Positions 6,417-14,049 are shown, counted from the stretch's first letter. The stretch is DNA of 14,049 nucleotides from Nitrospirota bacterium (GCA_021838765.1 JAKCCY010000071.1:1-14049), one strand, 5' to 3'. The notes: generated by a model from the sequence alone, not told the origin. Program-made: numbers and translations.

Positions 6417-7827
6417 TCCCGTGTCTCAGGCCGAACAGCCAACGATCTTTATCGTCGACGATGACCCGGTCATCGTCAAACAGCTCACCTGGCTCTTCAG
6501 GTCCACGTATCCCGTATTGTCCTCAGGCAATTTTTCGGAAGCGGTCGACATTTTTCTCAAGAAGAGACCGGCTGTCGTGATCCTGGACCTCGCACTGGGC
6601 GATGTTGAAGGCCAGAACGGAATCGACCTTCTGAGAATCTTCTCGGAGTCCGATCCCCATTTTCACGGAATCATCCTTTCCGGATCGATCGATCGTCCCA
6701 AGGCACTCGAAGCGGTCCGGCTCGGGGCCTACGACCTTCTGGACAAATCCATCGATCCCGACGAGCTCAAGCGCATCGTGGGACGAGCCTGCAACCGGGC
6801 CATGCTTCAACAAGCCACAAGATCAACTCCCCCACCTGTCGCGGAAGATGATGCCCGAAACGCTTTTCCCGGCATTGTCACAACGAACCCCAAGATGAAA
6901 GAGATGCTTGGACTGCTTCTCAAAATCAGTTCGACCGATATCGCCGTTCTCATCACCGGCGAAAGCGGAACGGGCAAGGAGCTTTTTGCCAGGGCCTGCC
7001 ATGAAAAAAGCCAGCGAAAAAACGGACCGTTCGTCGCCATCAACTGCGGGGCCATCCCCGAAAACCTGATCGAAAGCGAACTGTTCGGCCATGAAAAAGG
7101 GTCCTTCACAGGAGCGACCGAGTCGCGTCCCGGAAAATTCGAGTCGGCAAACCACGGAACACTGTTTCTCGATGAGGTCGGAGAGATGCCTCTCGATCTG
7201 CAGGTCAAGCTTTTGAGGGTTCTGCAGGACAAGATCGTTGAGAGAGTCGGAGGACGCACCGGAAAACACCTCGACGTCAGGATCATTGCCGCAACCAATC
7301 AGGATCTGGCCCAGTACATGGCCCAGGGCAAATTCCGGGAAGACCTTTTCTACCGCCTCGCCGTTATCAAGTTTCACCTTCCTCCCCTTCGCGAAAGGGG
7401 GGGCGACATCATGACCCTGGCCCAGTATTTTCTCAACCTGTTCAAGGAAACCTACCAGAAACCGGCCATTATGGGATTTACCCGCGACTGCGAAGAACGG
7501 ATCAAGCGATACGGATGGCCCGGAAATATCCGGGAGCTTGAAAACCGCATCCAGCGGGCGGTCATCATCGCCGGGGGAAACTGGATCACCCCGGAAGATC
7601 TGGACCTTTCAGCCGGTATCAACTCCGATGCATCGCCCCAAAACACCGATTCGCTGGCCAACCTTCAGAAAACAAGGGAAGACGCAGAAAAACGCATGTT
7701 GATCGAAGCGTTTGAGAAAACAAAGGGCAACATCAGCGAAGTCGCCCGGATGATCGGCACAAGCCGGCCGACCGTTCACGCCCTTGCCAAAAAACACGGG
7801 ATCACCCCCCGAAACTTTAAGGAATAA
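6409..7827 (+). CDS. prsR: Sigma-54-type response regulator PrsR
   Basis: 472 residues from the ATG at 6409 (AGGAG at 6395-6399, nine bases upstream). It overlaps the epsI stop by eight bases; an in-frame ATG at 6391 is an alternative. Order of domains: receiver (~12-130) with acidic pocket Asp17-19, phospho-acceptor Asp60 in VILDLAL, Ser91 and Lys113; AAA+ sigma-54 interaction domain (~155-390) with Walker A GESGTGKE (184-191), the sigma-54 contact loop as GSFTGA (231-236; most relatives have GAFTGA) and Walker B TLFLDE (251-256); and a Fis-type HTH (~437-465: GNISEVARMIG, TSRPTVHALAKK). This is the PrsR architecture, the cognate regulator of PrsK. It would activate RpoN-dependent PEP-CTERM and EPS genes when phosphorylated. 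The stop TAA overlaps the prsT ATG by one base. Confidence 0.9.
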   Translation: MGDPVSQAEQPTIFIVDDDPVIVKQLTWLFRSTYPVLSSGNFSEAVDIFLKKRPAVVILDLALGDVEGQNGIDLLRIFSESDPHFHGIILSGSIDRPKALEAVRLGAYDLLDKSIDPDELKRIVGRACNRAMLQQATRSTPPPVAEDDARNAFPGIVTTNPKMKEMLGLLLKISSTDIAVLITGESGTGKELFARACHEKSQRKNGPFVAINCGAIPENLIESELFGHEKGSFTGATESRPGKFESANHGTLFLDEVGEMPLDLQVKLLRVLQDKIVERVGGRTGKHLDVRIIAATNQDLAQYMAQGKFREDLFYRLAVIKFHLPPLRERGGDIMTLAQYFLNLFKETYQKPAIMGFTRDCEERIKRYGWPGNIRELENRIQRAVIIAGGNWITPEDLDLSAGINSDASPQNTDSLANLQKTREDAEKRMLIEAFEKTKGNISEVARMIGTSRPTVHALAKKHGITPRNFKE

Positions 7828-10800
7828 TGATGGATAATCTTTTTGCCAGAAAATGTTCTTTCCAAGGCTCTTCCTCCAATCGTCTGCCCATTCTCTCTTT
7901 TGCCGTTTCGGCCATTTTGATCGCCTCCCTTTTGGGCGGATGCAGCAAGAATCCGGCAGAACTGCAGAAAAAATATATGGCCAGCGGTCTGGACTACCTT
8001 GCCAAAGGAAAGAACAACGAATCCATCATCGAGTTCCAGAATCTTCTGAAGATCAACCCCAAATCCGCCGCGGGCCATTTCTATCTGGGAGAAGGCTACA
8101 AGGCCAAAGGCTGGATCACCGATGCGCTTCTTCAGTTCCGGCAGGCCTCGGGCCTCGATCCGACCTACCTCCCCCCCCATCTTGAAATTGCCCGCTATGA
8201 GGTCAACAGCGCACAGTGGCCAGCGGTTTTTCCCGAGGTCCAGACGATCCTGAAGCTTTCCCCTTCGAATCCCGAAGGCTGGACATTCAAAGGACAAAGG
8301 AATCTGGCTCTTGGCGACACCGCCAAGGCCGAGGCGGCGCTCACCCATGCACTCGGGATCAAACCCGATTTCGTTCCGGCGATCGTGGCCATGGGGGATC
8401 TGGAACTGGCGCTCAACCAGCCGGACAAAGCCAGTGCTTTTTACCAGAAAGCCCTGAACGAAGATCCGAACAACAGCCGTGGCTGGATCGGTCTCGGGAA
8501 AGTTGCCGAACGGAAAGGGCAAAAGGAGGAAGCCCTCACAAACTATAAAAAGGCTGTCTCCGTTGCCCCGAACAATATCCGCTCATCGATCATTCTCGCC
8601 AATTATTTGGCCAAGAGCGGTCATTTGAATCAGGCCATCACCCAGCTCCAGACTCTGTCGAAAGGTCATTCGGATATCCGGATCCCCCTGAAAATCGCCG
8701 AGTACGACACACTGCTCAATAAAAATGATGAAGCCATTGCCCTTTTGCGTCCTTATGGGCAACAGAAGGTTCCGATCGTGGAACTCTATTTTGTCTTGGC
8801 GAAAGCCTACGAGCAGTCGGGAAACAGGGTGAAGGCCCTCGAGAACGTTGACCGGCTGATGGCGCTGAAGTTCGACAACCGGTCGATCCTGATGGCCGCG
8901 TCGAATATCGAAATCCGCGAGGGGAACCCCGAGCAAGCGTTAAAGATTCTGTCCAATCTCAAGGGCAATGAGAAGAACGAACCGGACTACTGGCTTTCGC
9001 ATTCAACCGCCAAGCTTGAACTCGGACATCGCGCCGAAGCTCTTTCAGAGCTGCGAGACGCCACCGGGAAATACCCGGACAATCTTCCCCTGAAGCTTGC
9101 GCTGGCCAATGCTTACACCATCAATCAAAAACCCGACAAGGCCATGTCCATTCTTGATCGCATCCTTTCGGCCAATCCGGACAATACCCAGGCGCTGCTG
9201 AGAAAAGCCGGACTTCTGGCCCAGGGCAAGGGGCTTCCCGCCGCGATTTCTTTTCTGAAGGCAAAAACCCTTGCATACCCGGACAACGAGCCGCTTGAGA
9301 TCCGATACATTCAGGCTCTTGCCGGGAACAAGGAACCGGACAAGGCAATCGAAAAAGCAAAAGCTTTCCTTCAGGCTCACCCATCCGACCAGACAATGGG
9401 GCTTTTGATCGCGGGACTCCACCTTCAGGAAGGGAAAACGGAAAAGGCCCAAACCGAGCTCAAGTCCATTATTTCAGCCAACCCCAAAAATCTTGCCGCC
9501 ATCACCACACTTGCCAACCTCGATCTGGGACAGAAGCATTTTCCGGAAGCCGAGTCCCTCTTCCGGCAGGCCATCACCGTTGCTCCGGACAGTGCCTCTC
9601 TTTATACCAGCCTGGGAGAAACGCTTCAGGCTGAAAATCAAAAGGGACCGGCGGAAGAAACCTATAAAAAAGCGCTGGCGATCGATCCGAACCAGCCCCT
9701 GGCTCTTCTGGAACTCTCTCGCTCTGAAATTGCCTCTGGCGAGACGCCCAGAGCCATCGTTCACCTCACTCCTCTTTTGAAGCTCAACTTCGCTCCTCCC
9801 CAGCAGGCGGAAATTCAGTGGCTCTGGGGCATTGCCTCGATGCAGGAAGGAGAATATCCCCGAGCCGAGCGGGCCCTTCAGAAGTCCGTCGAAATCGAGC
9901 CGGGAAGCTTTTCCTATCATGAAAGTCTGGGAGACCTGTGGTCCGCCGAAGGAAACTTTTCCAATGCGGACAAGGAGCTGTCCAAAGCTTATTCGCTCGA
10001 CCCTCAAAACACCCTCATCCGGATCAAGAGGGACTGGATCGCCCTGAATCTTCAAAAGGGAAAGATTGCCCCCAAAAGTATTCAGGCGGTCGTCAATGAA
10101 GCCGCCCTGTTCAGGAAAAACAATCCGTCCGACCAGACCGCCGCGATGATCGAGGCCCGTGGGGACGCGATGCTCGGGAAGCCCGACGAAGCCATGAAAG
10201 TCTTCGATGCGGTCCTTTCTGTCAACCCCGAAAACTCCCAGGCCATTCTTGGAAAATCCGGAATTCTGGTCACGCAAAAACATATCAATCAGGCACGCGC
10301 ACTTGTCGGACATCTTCTCACCGATCATCCGAACAATATCCAGGCCAACCTGATGCTTGCCGGAATCGACCTCCAGACAAACAACATCCAGGACGAGGCC
10401 TCCCGGCTTGAAACGGTCAACCATCAGCGCCCGAACTGGGTGCAACCCGCACTCGCCCTTTCGCTTGCGGATCTCTCTCTCGGACGCTTCTCCCAGGCCA
10501 AGTCCATCCTGACCCAGATCGCACAGAACAACCCGAAACTTCTCCTTGCGCAGTTTTATATTGCCCAGGCCGACATGGGACTTGCCGACTATCAGGGCGC
10601 CATCGACACACTGAAGCCCCTGCTATCCACTGCCAAGGAGCCTTCCGGCATTTATTCCATGATGGGTGATGCCTCCCTTCGCATGGGAGAAAAAAAAGAG
10701 GCCATCAACTATTGGAAAAAAGCCTTGAAGACGGCCCCCAAAAACCCCCTGATCCTGAACAATCTGGCCTTTCTTCTTTCCGGCAACAAAAAAGACCTCC

Positions 10801-11105
10801 CGCAAGCGGTCTCTTATGCCAAAAAAGCCCTGGCGATCACCAGACAGCCTTTCATCGAAGACACCCTCGGATACCTTCTCTATCTTTCAGGACACTTCCA
10901 TCAGGCTCAGGTGCAGTTTGATGCCGCCCAAAAAGCCGGATTCAAAAACGCGGAATTCCAGTATCATATGGGACTCAATGAATGGCGTCTCGGCAACACC
11001 CGACTGGCCAGCGAAACCTTGAAGAAAGCCATCCTCGACGGCTCCCTGAGCGACGACGAGAAGAAAAAAGCCCATGAGGCCCTTGACCAGATGGCTTCGA
11101 AGTGA
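7827..11105 (+). CDS. prsT: PEP-CTERM system TPR-repeat lipoprotein PrsT
   Basis: 1092 residues if translation begins at the ATG at 7827. The directly following ATG at 7830 is better spaced (six bases) from AAGGA (7819-7823) and is equally plausible. A signal peptide with a hydrophobic core (residues 20-36) ends in the lipobox Leu-Gly-Gly-Cys (36-39), so Cys39 should be lipidated. The rest is an almost unbroken array of ~34-residue tetratricopeptide repeats; many units show the G-x-x-[YLA]-x-x-G-x-x-x-x-A pattern, ending with AxxxxP linkers such as ALNEDPNN or ALAIDPNQ. PrsT proteins are tied to PEP-CTERM/EPS loci and are thought to scaffold export or assembly in the periplasm. At 1092 residues this looks longer than the roughly 900 I recall as typical, which would mean extra repeats. 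It is the last gene of the coupled xrtA-epsI-prsR-prsT run. Confidence 0.9.
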   Translation: MMDNLFARKCSFQGSSSNRLPILSFAVSAILIASLLGGCSKNPAELQKKYMASGLDYLAKGKNNESIIEFQNLLKINPKSAAGHFYLGEGYKAKGWITDALLQFRQASGLDPTYLPPHLEIARYEVNSAQWPAVFPEVQTILKLSPSNPEGWTFKGQRNLALGDTAKAEAALTHALGIKPDFVPAIVAMGDLELALNQPDKASAFYQKALNEDPNNSRGWIGLGKVAERKGQKEEALTNYKKAVSVAPNNIRSSIILANYLAKSGHLNQAITQLQTLSKGHSDIRIPLKIAEYDTLLNKNDEAIALLRPYGQQKVPIVELYFVLAKAYEQSGNRVKALENVDRLMALKFDNRSILMAASNIEIREGNPEQALKILSNLKGNEKNEPDYWLSHSTAKLELGHRAEALSELRDATGKYPDNLPLKLALANAYTINQKPDKAMSILDRILSANPDNTQALLRKAGLLAQGKGLPAAISFLKAKTLAYPDNEPLEIRYIQALAGNKEPDKAIEKAKAFLQAHPSDQTMGLLIAGLHLQEGKTEKAQTELKSIISANPKNLAAITTLANLDLGQKHFPEAESLFRQAITVAPDSASLYTSLGETLQAENQKGPAEETYKKALAIDPNQPLALLELSRSEIASGETPRAIVHLTPLLKLNFAPPQQAEIQWLWGIASMQEGEYPRAERALQKSVEIEPGSFSYHESLGDLWSAEGNFSNADKELSKAYSLDPQNTLIRIKRDWIALNLQKGKIAPKSIQAVVNEAALFRKNNPSDQTAAMIEARGDAMLGKPDEAMKVFDAVLSVNPENSQAILGKSGILVTQKHINQARALVGHLLTDHPNNIQANLMLAGIDLQTNNIQDEASRLETVNHQRPNWVQPALALSLADLSLGRFSQAKSILTQIAQNNPKLLLAQFYIAQADMGLADYQGAIDTLKPLLSTAKEPSGIYSMMGDASLRMGEKKEAINYWKKALKTAPKNPLILNNLAFLLSGNKKDLPQAVSYAKKALAITRQPFIEDTLGYLLYLSGHFHQAQVQFDAAQKAGFKNAEFQYHMGLNEWRLGNTRLASETLKKAILDGSLSDDEKKKAHEALDQMASK

Positions 11106-11130
11106 ATGAAAGCGATGTCCGATACAAAGC

Positions 11131-11154
11131 GGGGGAAACGAGCCCGATTCCCCC
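11131..11154 (+). other. G/C-rich hairpin between prsT and the first glycosyltransferase
   Basis: GGGGGAA (11131-11137) and TTCCCCC (11148-11154) form a perfect 7-bp stem with a 10-base loop. No T-run follows; ten bases later comes the glycosyltransferase start. It is not a standard terminator. It might stabilise the upstream mRNA or lower downstream translation by crowding the weak ribosome binding site GGGAA (11158-11162). Confidence 0.4.
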
Positions 11155-11163
11155 ACCGGGAAC

Positions 11164-12237
11164 ATGATGTCAAGCCCTGACACCACCATTCTGGTGACCT
11201 TTTACAGGGAAGAAGGCGTTCTCAAGGACACACTCGAGTCGGCCCTTTCCCAGAGATTTTCCGATACGGAGATTCTGCTCGTCGACAACAATGCCTCTTC
11301 CGAGAACAGGGCTGTTGCGGAGAGCTACGTCTCACGCTACCCCAAAACCGTTCGGCTCGTCCATGAACCGATACAGGGGGTCTGCTCCGCCAGAAACACA
11401 GGTTTCCGGGAAAGCCGCGGCACTTTTATCGCGATTCTCGACGGAGACGACCTGATGCATCCCGATCGTCTTGCCCTTCAGCGGGCCGTTTTCGACGAGG
11501 ATCCCTCTCTTTCTGTTGTGAGTTCATGGTACGACCGGGTTTCGATGGACAACAAAACGGTCAGCCGGGCGAACGTCTATCAAACCGAGCCCACGATCTG
11601 GCTTGAGACCGAGCAGATCCTCAAAGAGCTCTTTCCCGTCTCCAAAACGTCGGGATCGGGGAAAACCCTTCACTTCCCTCTGACATCAACAGCTCTTTTC
11701 AGGCGGGAACAAGCACTCGCCGTGGGAGGATTCAATCTCGTATTCAACCCGAGATGGTATGAAGATGTGGAGTTTTTCATCCGGATGCATGAGATGGGCG
11801 AATTCCGGAAGGTGCCCGCCTCTCTCGTCCGTTACCGGATCTCCTCACCCGAAGCGATGGAGGTCAAACAAAAACAGATGGACTGGGTTGGGCTTTGCCG
11901 CCAGCTCGGTGTATTTTATCAGGTGTTATGGGAGCGATACGGAAGTCTCGAACCCAGGACACAGAACATCTTCGAGCGGCTGAGGGCTCTCTGGTACCGC
12001 CATTCGAGCTTTTACTTTCTTCGATATGCAAAAGATCATGGTCTCGGAACACGGATGCTTTCCCATTCCCTGAAATCGAACCCCCGGGATATGACGACAT
12101 GGAAGCTCTGGATGAAATCGTCCCTTCCCAAGTCTCTCCATCCAAGACTGTTCTGGTTTGATTCCCTGAATCAGGAGCCTCTTCCTGCCGGGGCGGATGA
12201 ACAGATGGTCGACCGATTCTTTCAGGGGAAACAATAG
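11164..12237 (+). CDS. Family 2 glycosyltransferase (GT-A fold), first of a tandem pair
   Basis: 357 residues from the ATG at 11164. The adjacent ATG at 11167 is equally possible and better spaced from GGGAA (11158-11162). The N-terminal half is a GT2 domain: TTILVTFYREE at the start strand, VDNNAS (40-45), QGVCSARNTGFRESRG (71-86), the metal/nucleotide-binding ILDGDDLMHPDRL (91-103) and WYEDVEFFIRM (198-208), whose acidic pair is where the catalytic base is expected. No membrane helix is visible, so it is probably cytoplasmic or membrane-associated, transferring a sugar from an NDP donor to a growing EPS repeat or lipid-linked acceptor; donor and acceptor cannot be told from sequence. The C-terminal ~130 residues (RALWYR, SLKSNPRDMTTWKLW, RLFWFD) are shared with the next gene and not with ordinary GT2 enzymes. 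It lies 58 bp after prsT. Confidence 0.88.
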   Translation: MMSSPDTTILVTFYREEGVLKDTLESALSQRFSDTEILLVDNNASSENRAVAESYVSRYPKTVRLVHEPIQGVCSARNTGFRESRGTFIAILDGDDLMHPDRLALQRAVFDEDPSLSVVSSWYDRVSMDNKTVSRANVYQTEPTIWLETEQILKELFPVSKTSGSGKTLHFPLTSTALFRREQALAVGGFNLVFNPRWYEDVEFFIRMHEMGEFRKVPASLVRYRISSPEAMEVKQKQMDWVGLCRQLGVFYQVLWERYGSLEPRTQNIFERLRALWYRHSSFYFLRYAKDHGLGTRMLSHSLKSNPRDMTTWKLWMKSSLPKSLHPRLFWFDSLNQEPLPAGADEQMVDRFFQGKQ

Positions 12238-12268
12238 AAATGAACCATCAAGACCGGGAAGGTCAGGA

Positions 12269-13357
12269 ATGACTCCAGAAATATCTGTCCTTATCACTCT
12301 TTACCAGGAGGGCGATCTTCTAAGGGAGACAATCGACTCAGTCCTGGATCAAACCTTTAAAAACTTTGAAATCGTACTGGTCGACAATAATGCATTTCCT
12401 GAAACGCTCTCCATCGCGACCTCTTATGCCGAACGATTTCCCGACCGGATCAGGATCGTCAAAGAATCCGAGCAAGGGATCTGCTCGGCAAGAAATACCG
12501 GGATCCGGGAGAGCCGGGGAACCTATATCGCTCTTCTGGACGGGGACGACGTTTTAAAACCCGGACGCCTGGAAAAACAGATCGCCGTCATGAAAGACAG
12601 ACCGGGGCTTTCCATGGTCACCTGCACACATGACCGCATTTCCCATGACAGCAAGATCCTTCTCCAAAGAGACGTTTGCGGTCCCTCGGACGCAACCTGG
12701 AAACGCTTTGAGGAAGAGTTCGCCAAGCTTTTCAGGACAAGGTTCGGGGAAGACTACCTCGCCTCTTTCAGCTTCCAGCCGCCGTCGACTTATTTTTTCA
12801 AGAAGGAAACGGCCATAAAAGCAGGGCTTTTTGATCTTCGTCTCAACCCCCGCTGGGGAGAAGAGGTGGAGTTTGAAACCAGGATGTTCGAGCATGGACC
12901 CTTTTATTGCATTATGGAGTCACTGGTTCTTTACAGGACCAACTCCCCCGAAGCCAAAAAATTCAAAGACAACCAGATTCCCGGACAGGAGCGATTTCTT
13001 CAGGACCACAAATTTTTCACGATCCTCTGGGAACACTTTGCTCCCCTATCGAATGAGAACATTCCTGTCCTGAAAAACATCAGGGCCCTGTGGCTCAGAG
13101 ATATCGGCCATCGGATGCTTGTCTACAGACAAGGAAAAGCGATTGGAAAAACACTGATCAAAAGATCCCTGAAAGCGAATCCTGAAGATATTGAAACCTG
13201 GAAGTTTTACCTGAAAACATTCTTCCCCCATTCGACCTATCCAAAGCTGTTCTGGTTCGAGACATTCAACGAACAGCCCCTGGAGAAGTTTGACCGGGAT
13301 TTCGCGACCAAGTTCCTCTCCTGGCCTCCAGCGTTTTTGGAGAAAAAGAATCCTTAA
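12269..13357 (+). CDS. Family 2 glycosyltransferase, paralogue of the preceding gene
   Basis: 362 residues from the ATG at 12269, chosen because GGAAGG (12257-12262) lies six bases upstream and because ISVLITLYQEGD aligns with the start of its neighbour; the open frame from 12197 is not conserved. GT2 landmarks: VDNNAF (38-43), QGICSARNTGIRESRG (69-84), LLDGDDVLKPGRL (89-101) and RWGEEVEFETRM (195-206). The C-terminal part (IRALWLR, SLKANPEDIETWKFYLK, KLFWFETFNEQPLE) also matches the upstream copy, so the two genes arose by tandem duplication and have since diverged. The likely role is addition of a neighbouring sugar in the same EPS repeat unit. The two genes are 31 bp apart and probably cotranscribed. 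The stop is followed by a weak stem and T-run (13361-13379). Confidence 0.88.
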   Translation: MTPEISVLITLYQEGDLLRETIDSVLDQTFKNFEIVLVDNNAFPETLSIATSYAERFPDRIRIVKESEQGICSARNTGIRESRGTYIALLDGDDVLKPGRLEKQIAVMKDRPGLSMVTCTHDRISHDSKILLQRDVCGPSDATWKRFEEEFAKLFRTRFGEDYLASFSFQPPSTYFFKKETAIKAGLFDLRLNPRWGEEVEFETRMFEHGPFYCIMESLVLYRTNSPEAKKFKDNQIPGQERFLQDHKFFTILWEHFAPLSNENIPVLKNIRALWLRDIGHRMLVYRQGKAIGKTLIKRSLKANPEDIETWKFYLKTFFPHSTYPKLFWFETFNEQPLEKFDRDFATKFLSWPPAFLEKKNP

Positions 13358-13693
13358 GTCAAAGAGCCACTGGTTTTTTACAAACGAGATTACGCCCAGA
13401 TGTAATGGGGGTAACAGGCTCCCATCTTTCTTCGAGAAGAGATGGCTAAAACCGAAAGATCGTCCACTTTCCGGGCCCTTGAATATTGCTCAAGATGTAC
13501 GGAGTGTTTCATTGTAGTATCTATTTTAATGGAATCATCTACTAGAAAAGACCGAGCCGAAGAAGAACCTCGATTTAATCTCTATCAGGAGAGCGATCAG
13601 TTTAAAATTAAAATGGGCTGATTGAAAAAAGTACCGCATCTCCAGAAGGAGAATCGGTCTTTTCAAAAGGCAATCTTCGAAAGGAAAGGTTTT
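13358..13693. other. Intergenic scar region before the methyltransferase
   Basis: These 336 bases hold no intact gene. Contents: a weak terminator-like element (AAAGAGCC-ACT-GGTTTTTT, 13361-13379); a bulged hairpin CCATCT-TT-CTT, loop CGAG, AAG-AGATGG (13422-13445); a degenerate tacA 3' end (13446-13517); and a 30-codon frame (13529-13621) containing NLYQESDQF, which recalls TLYQEGDLL near the start of the preceding glycosyltransferase. A 59-residue frame beginning at 13442 spans the last two but reads the tacA remnant in the wrong frame, so I do not call it a gene. From about 13510 the DNA turns AT-rich. I see no convincing promoter. Confidence 0.5.
13446..13517 (+). pseudogene. Degenerate TacA antitoxin C-terminal fragment
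   Basis: In the frame ending at the TAG 13515-13517, the residues KPKDRPLSGPLNIAQDVRSV align with KPNAPLQKALNVAQKVRRV, the end of the intact TacA at 3567-3836. Over 13476-13508 versus 3801-3833, 27 of 33 bases and 7 of 11 residues are identical, without gaps. The upstream part is not recognisable as antitoxin and no toxin gene follows. It is therefore a relic of a second related toxin-antitoxin module, or a scar left by recombination. The match is short but lies in the same codon phase and directly before a stop-like end, which makes chance unlikely. Confidence 0.55.
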
Positions 13694-14049
13694 ATGAAAT
13701 CAAAAGAAGATCTCTCATCTACTGACTCGCTTGATTATTTTAAATGTTCTAGAAAAGAAATTCTTAAATTCATTCCTTCGAGTTGCAGGACATTGCTTGA
13801 TGTTGGATGCGGGGCAGGTAGTTTTGGTGATCTAGTTAAGAAAAACTTTGGTGCAGAAGTTTGGGGGATAGACCCGAATCAATCTATTGCTGAAATAGCA
13901 CCAAAAGTGCTTGATCACTTCATTAATGATTTTTTTTCGGACAAGCTTGATTTTCCTAAAAAATACTTTGATGTGATAACTTTTAATGATAGTCTTGAAC
14001 ATTTTCCAGATCCATTCCCTCCACTTGAGTGTAGTCGCTCATTACTGAA
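13694..14049 (+). CDS. Class I SAM-dependent methyltransferase, N-terminal part (3' end outside window)
   Basis: 118 codons are present and the frame is open at the window edge. The ATG at 13694 is preceded by AAGGAAAGG (13681-13689). Visible methyltransferase motifs: motif I LLDVGCGAGSFGDLV (34-48) for SAM binding, the acidic residue after strand 2 in VWGIDPN (56-62), and motif IV-like FDVITFNDSLEHFPDP (92-107). This SLEHFPDP version is common in small-molecule, sugar and EPS/O-antigen methyltransferases of the Methyltransf_11/23 type. The acceptor is unknown. The gene is strikingly AT-rich compared with the glycosyltransferases (89 G/C of 240 bases at 13681-13920, about 37%), suggesting horizontal transfer, which is common for glycan-modification genes. 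Confidence 0.85.
   Translation, partial: MKSKEDLSSTDSLDYFKCSRKEILKFIPSSCRTLLDVGCGAGSFGDLVKKNFGAEVWGIDPNQSIAEIAPKVLDHFINDFFSDKLDFPKKYFDVITFNDSLEHFPDPFPPLECSRSLL

Noticed and set aside
7940..11100. Periodic similarity along prsT as a DNA repeat or CRISPR-like array
   Set aside because: The periodicity is at protein level (TPR units of about 34 residues). The DNA units are diverged and there are no identical repeats with spacers.
13442..13621. 59-residue frame after the second glycosyltransferase
   Set aside because: It has no ribosome binding site and no recognisable domain, and it reads the tacA relic in a different frame from the one showing homology.

Overview
The window appears to be a bacterial chromosome segment carrying a PEP-CTERM/exosortase and exopolysaccharide (EPS) locus. 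Genes are dense, all on the + strand, and mostly around 50-58% GC in the stretches I counted. The core set (kinase PrsK, exosortase, EpsI, response regulator PrsR, TPR lipoprotein PrsT) fits a Gram-negative, EPS-producing, biofilm-forming organism. From the flavour of the proteins I lean towards a Nitrospirota member such as Leptospirillum, but this is inference; nothing like rRNA is present to confirm it.

Layout. (1) 1-892: C-terminal part of a GH123/DUF4091-type glycoside hydrolase, cut by the window edge. (2) 986-3145: prsK, a membrane histidine kinase with a TTG start. (3) 3146-4831: an accessory patch containing a truncated XRE (HipB-like) regulator, an intact TacA-TacT-type toxin-antitoxin pair with a palindromic candidate operator, about 400 bp of non-coding debris, then a structured leader for the next operon. 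(4) 4832-11105: tightly coupled xrtA-epsI-prsR-prsT, with overlaps of 14, about 8 and 1 nt. (5) 11164-13357: two tandem, end-to-end homologous family 2 glycosyltransferases. (6) 13358-13693: a scar region with a decayed second copy of the tacA 3' end and a possible glycosyltransferase fragment. (7) 13694-14049: the start of an AT-rich SAM-dependent methyltransferase gene, cut by the window edge.

How the genes fit together (known families plus inference). PrsK and PrsR form a two-component pair; PrsR is a sigma-54 activator in architecture and probably controls PEP-CTERM and EPS genes. The exosortase, helped by EpsI, processes proteins with a C-terminal PEP-CTERM signal; no such substrate is encoded here. 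PrsT is an outer-membrane-type TPR lipoprotein. The glycosyltransferases and hydrolase would build and trim the polysaccharide.

Most notable points: the toxin-antitoxin module separates prsK from the rest of its regulon; a second tacA tail lies about 9.7 kb downstream at the edge of the AT-rich segment; and the xrtA leader holds a perfect TGTGA-N6-TCACA palindrome followed by overlapping hairpins that end in a terminator-like stem and T-run.
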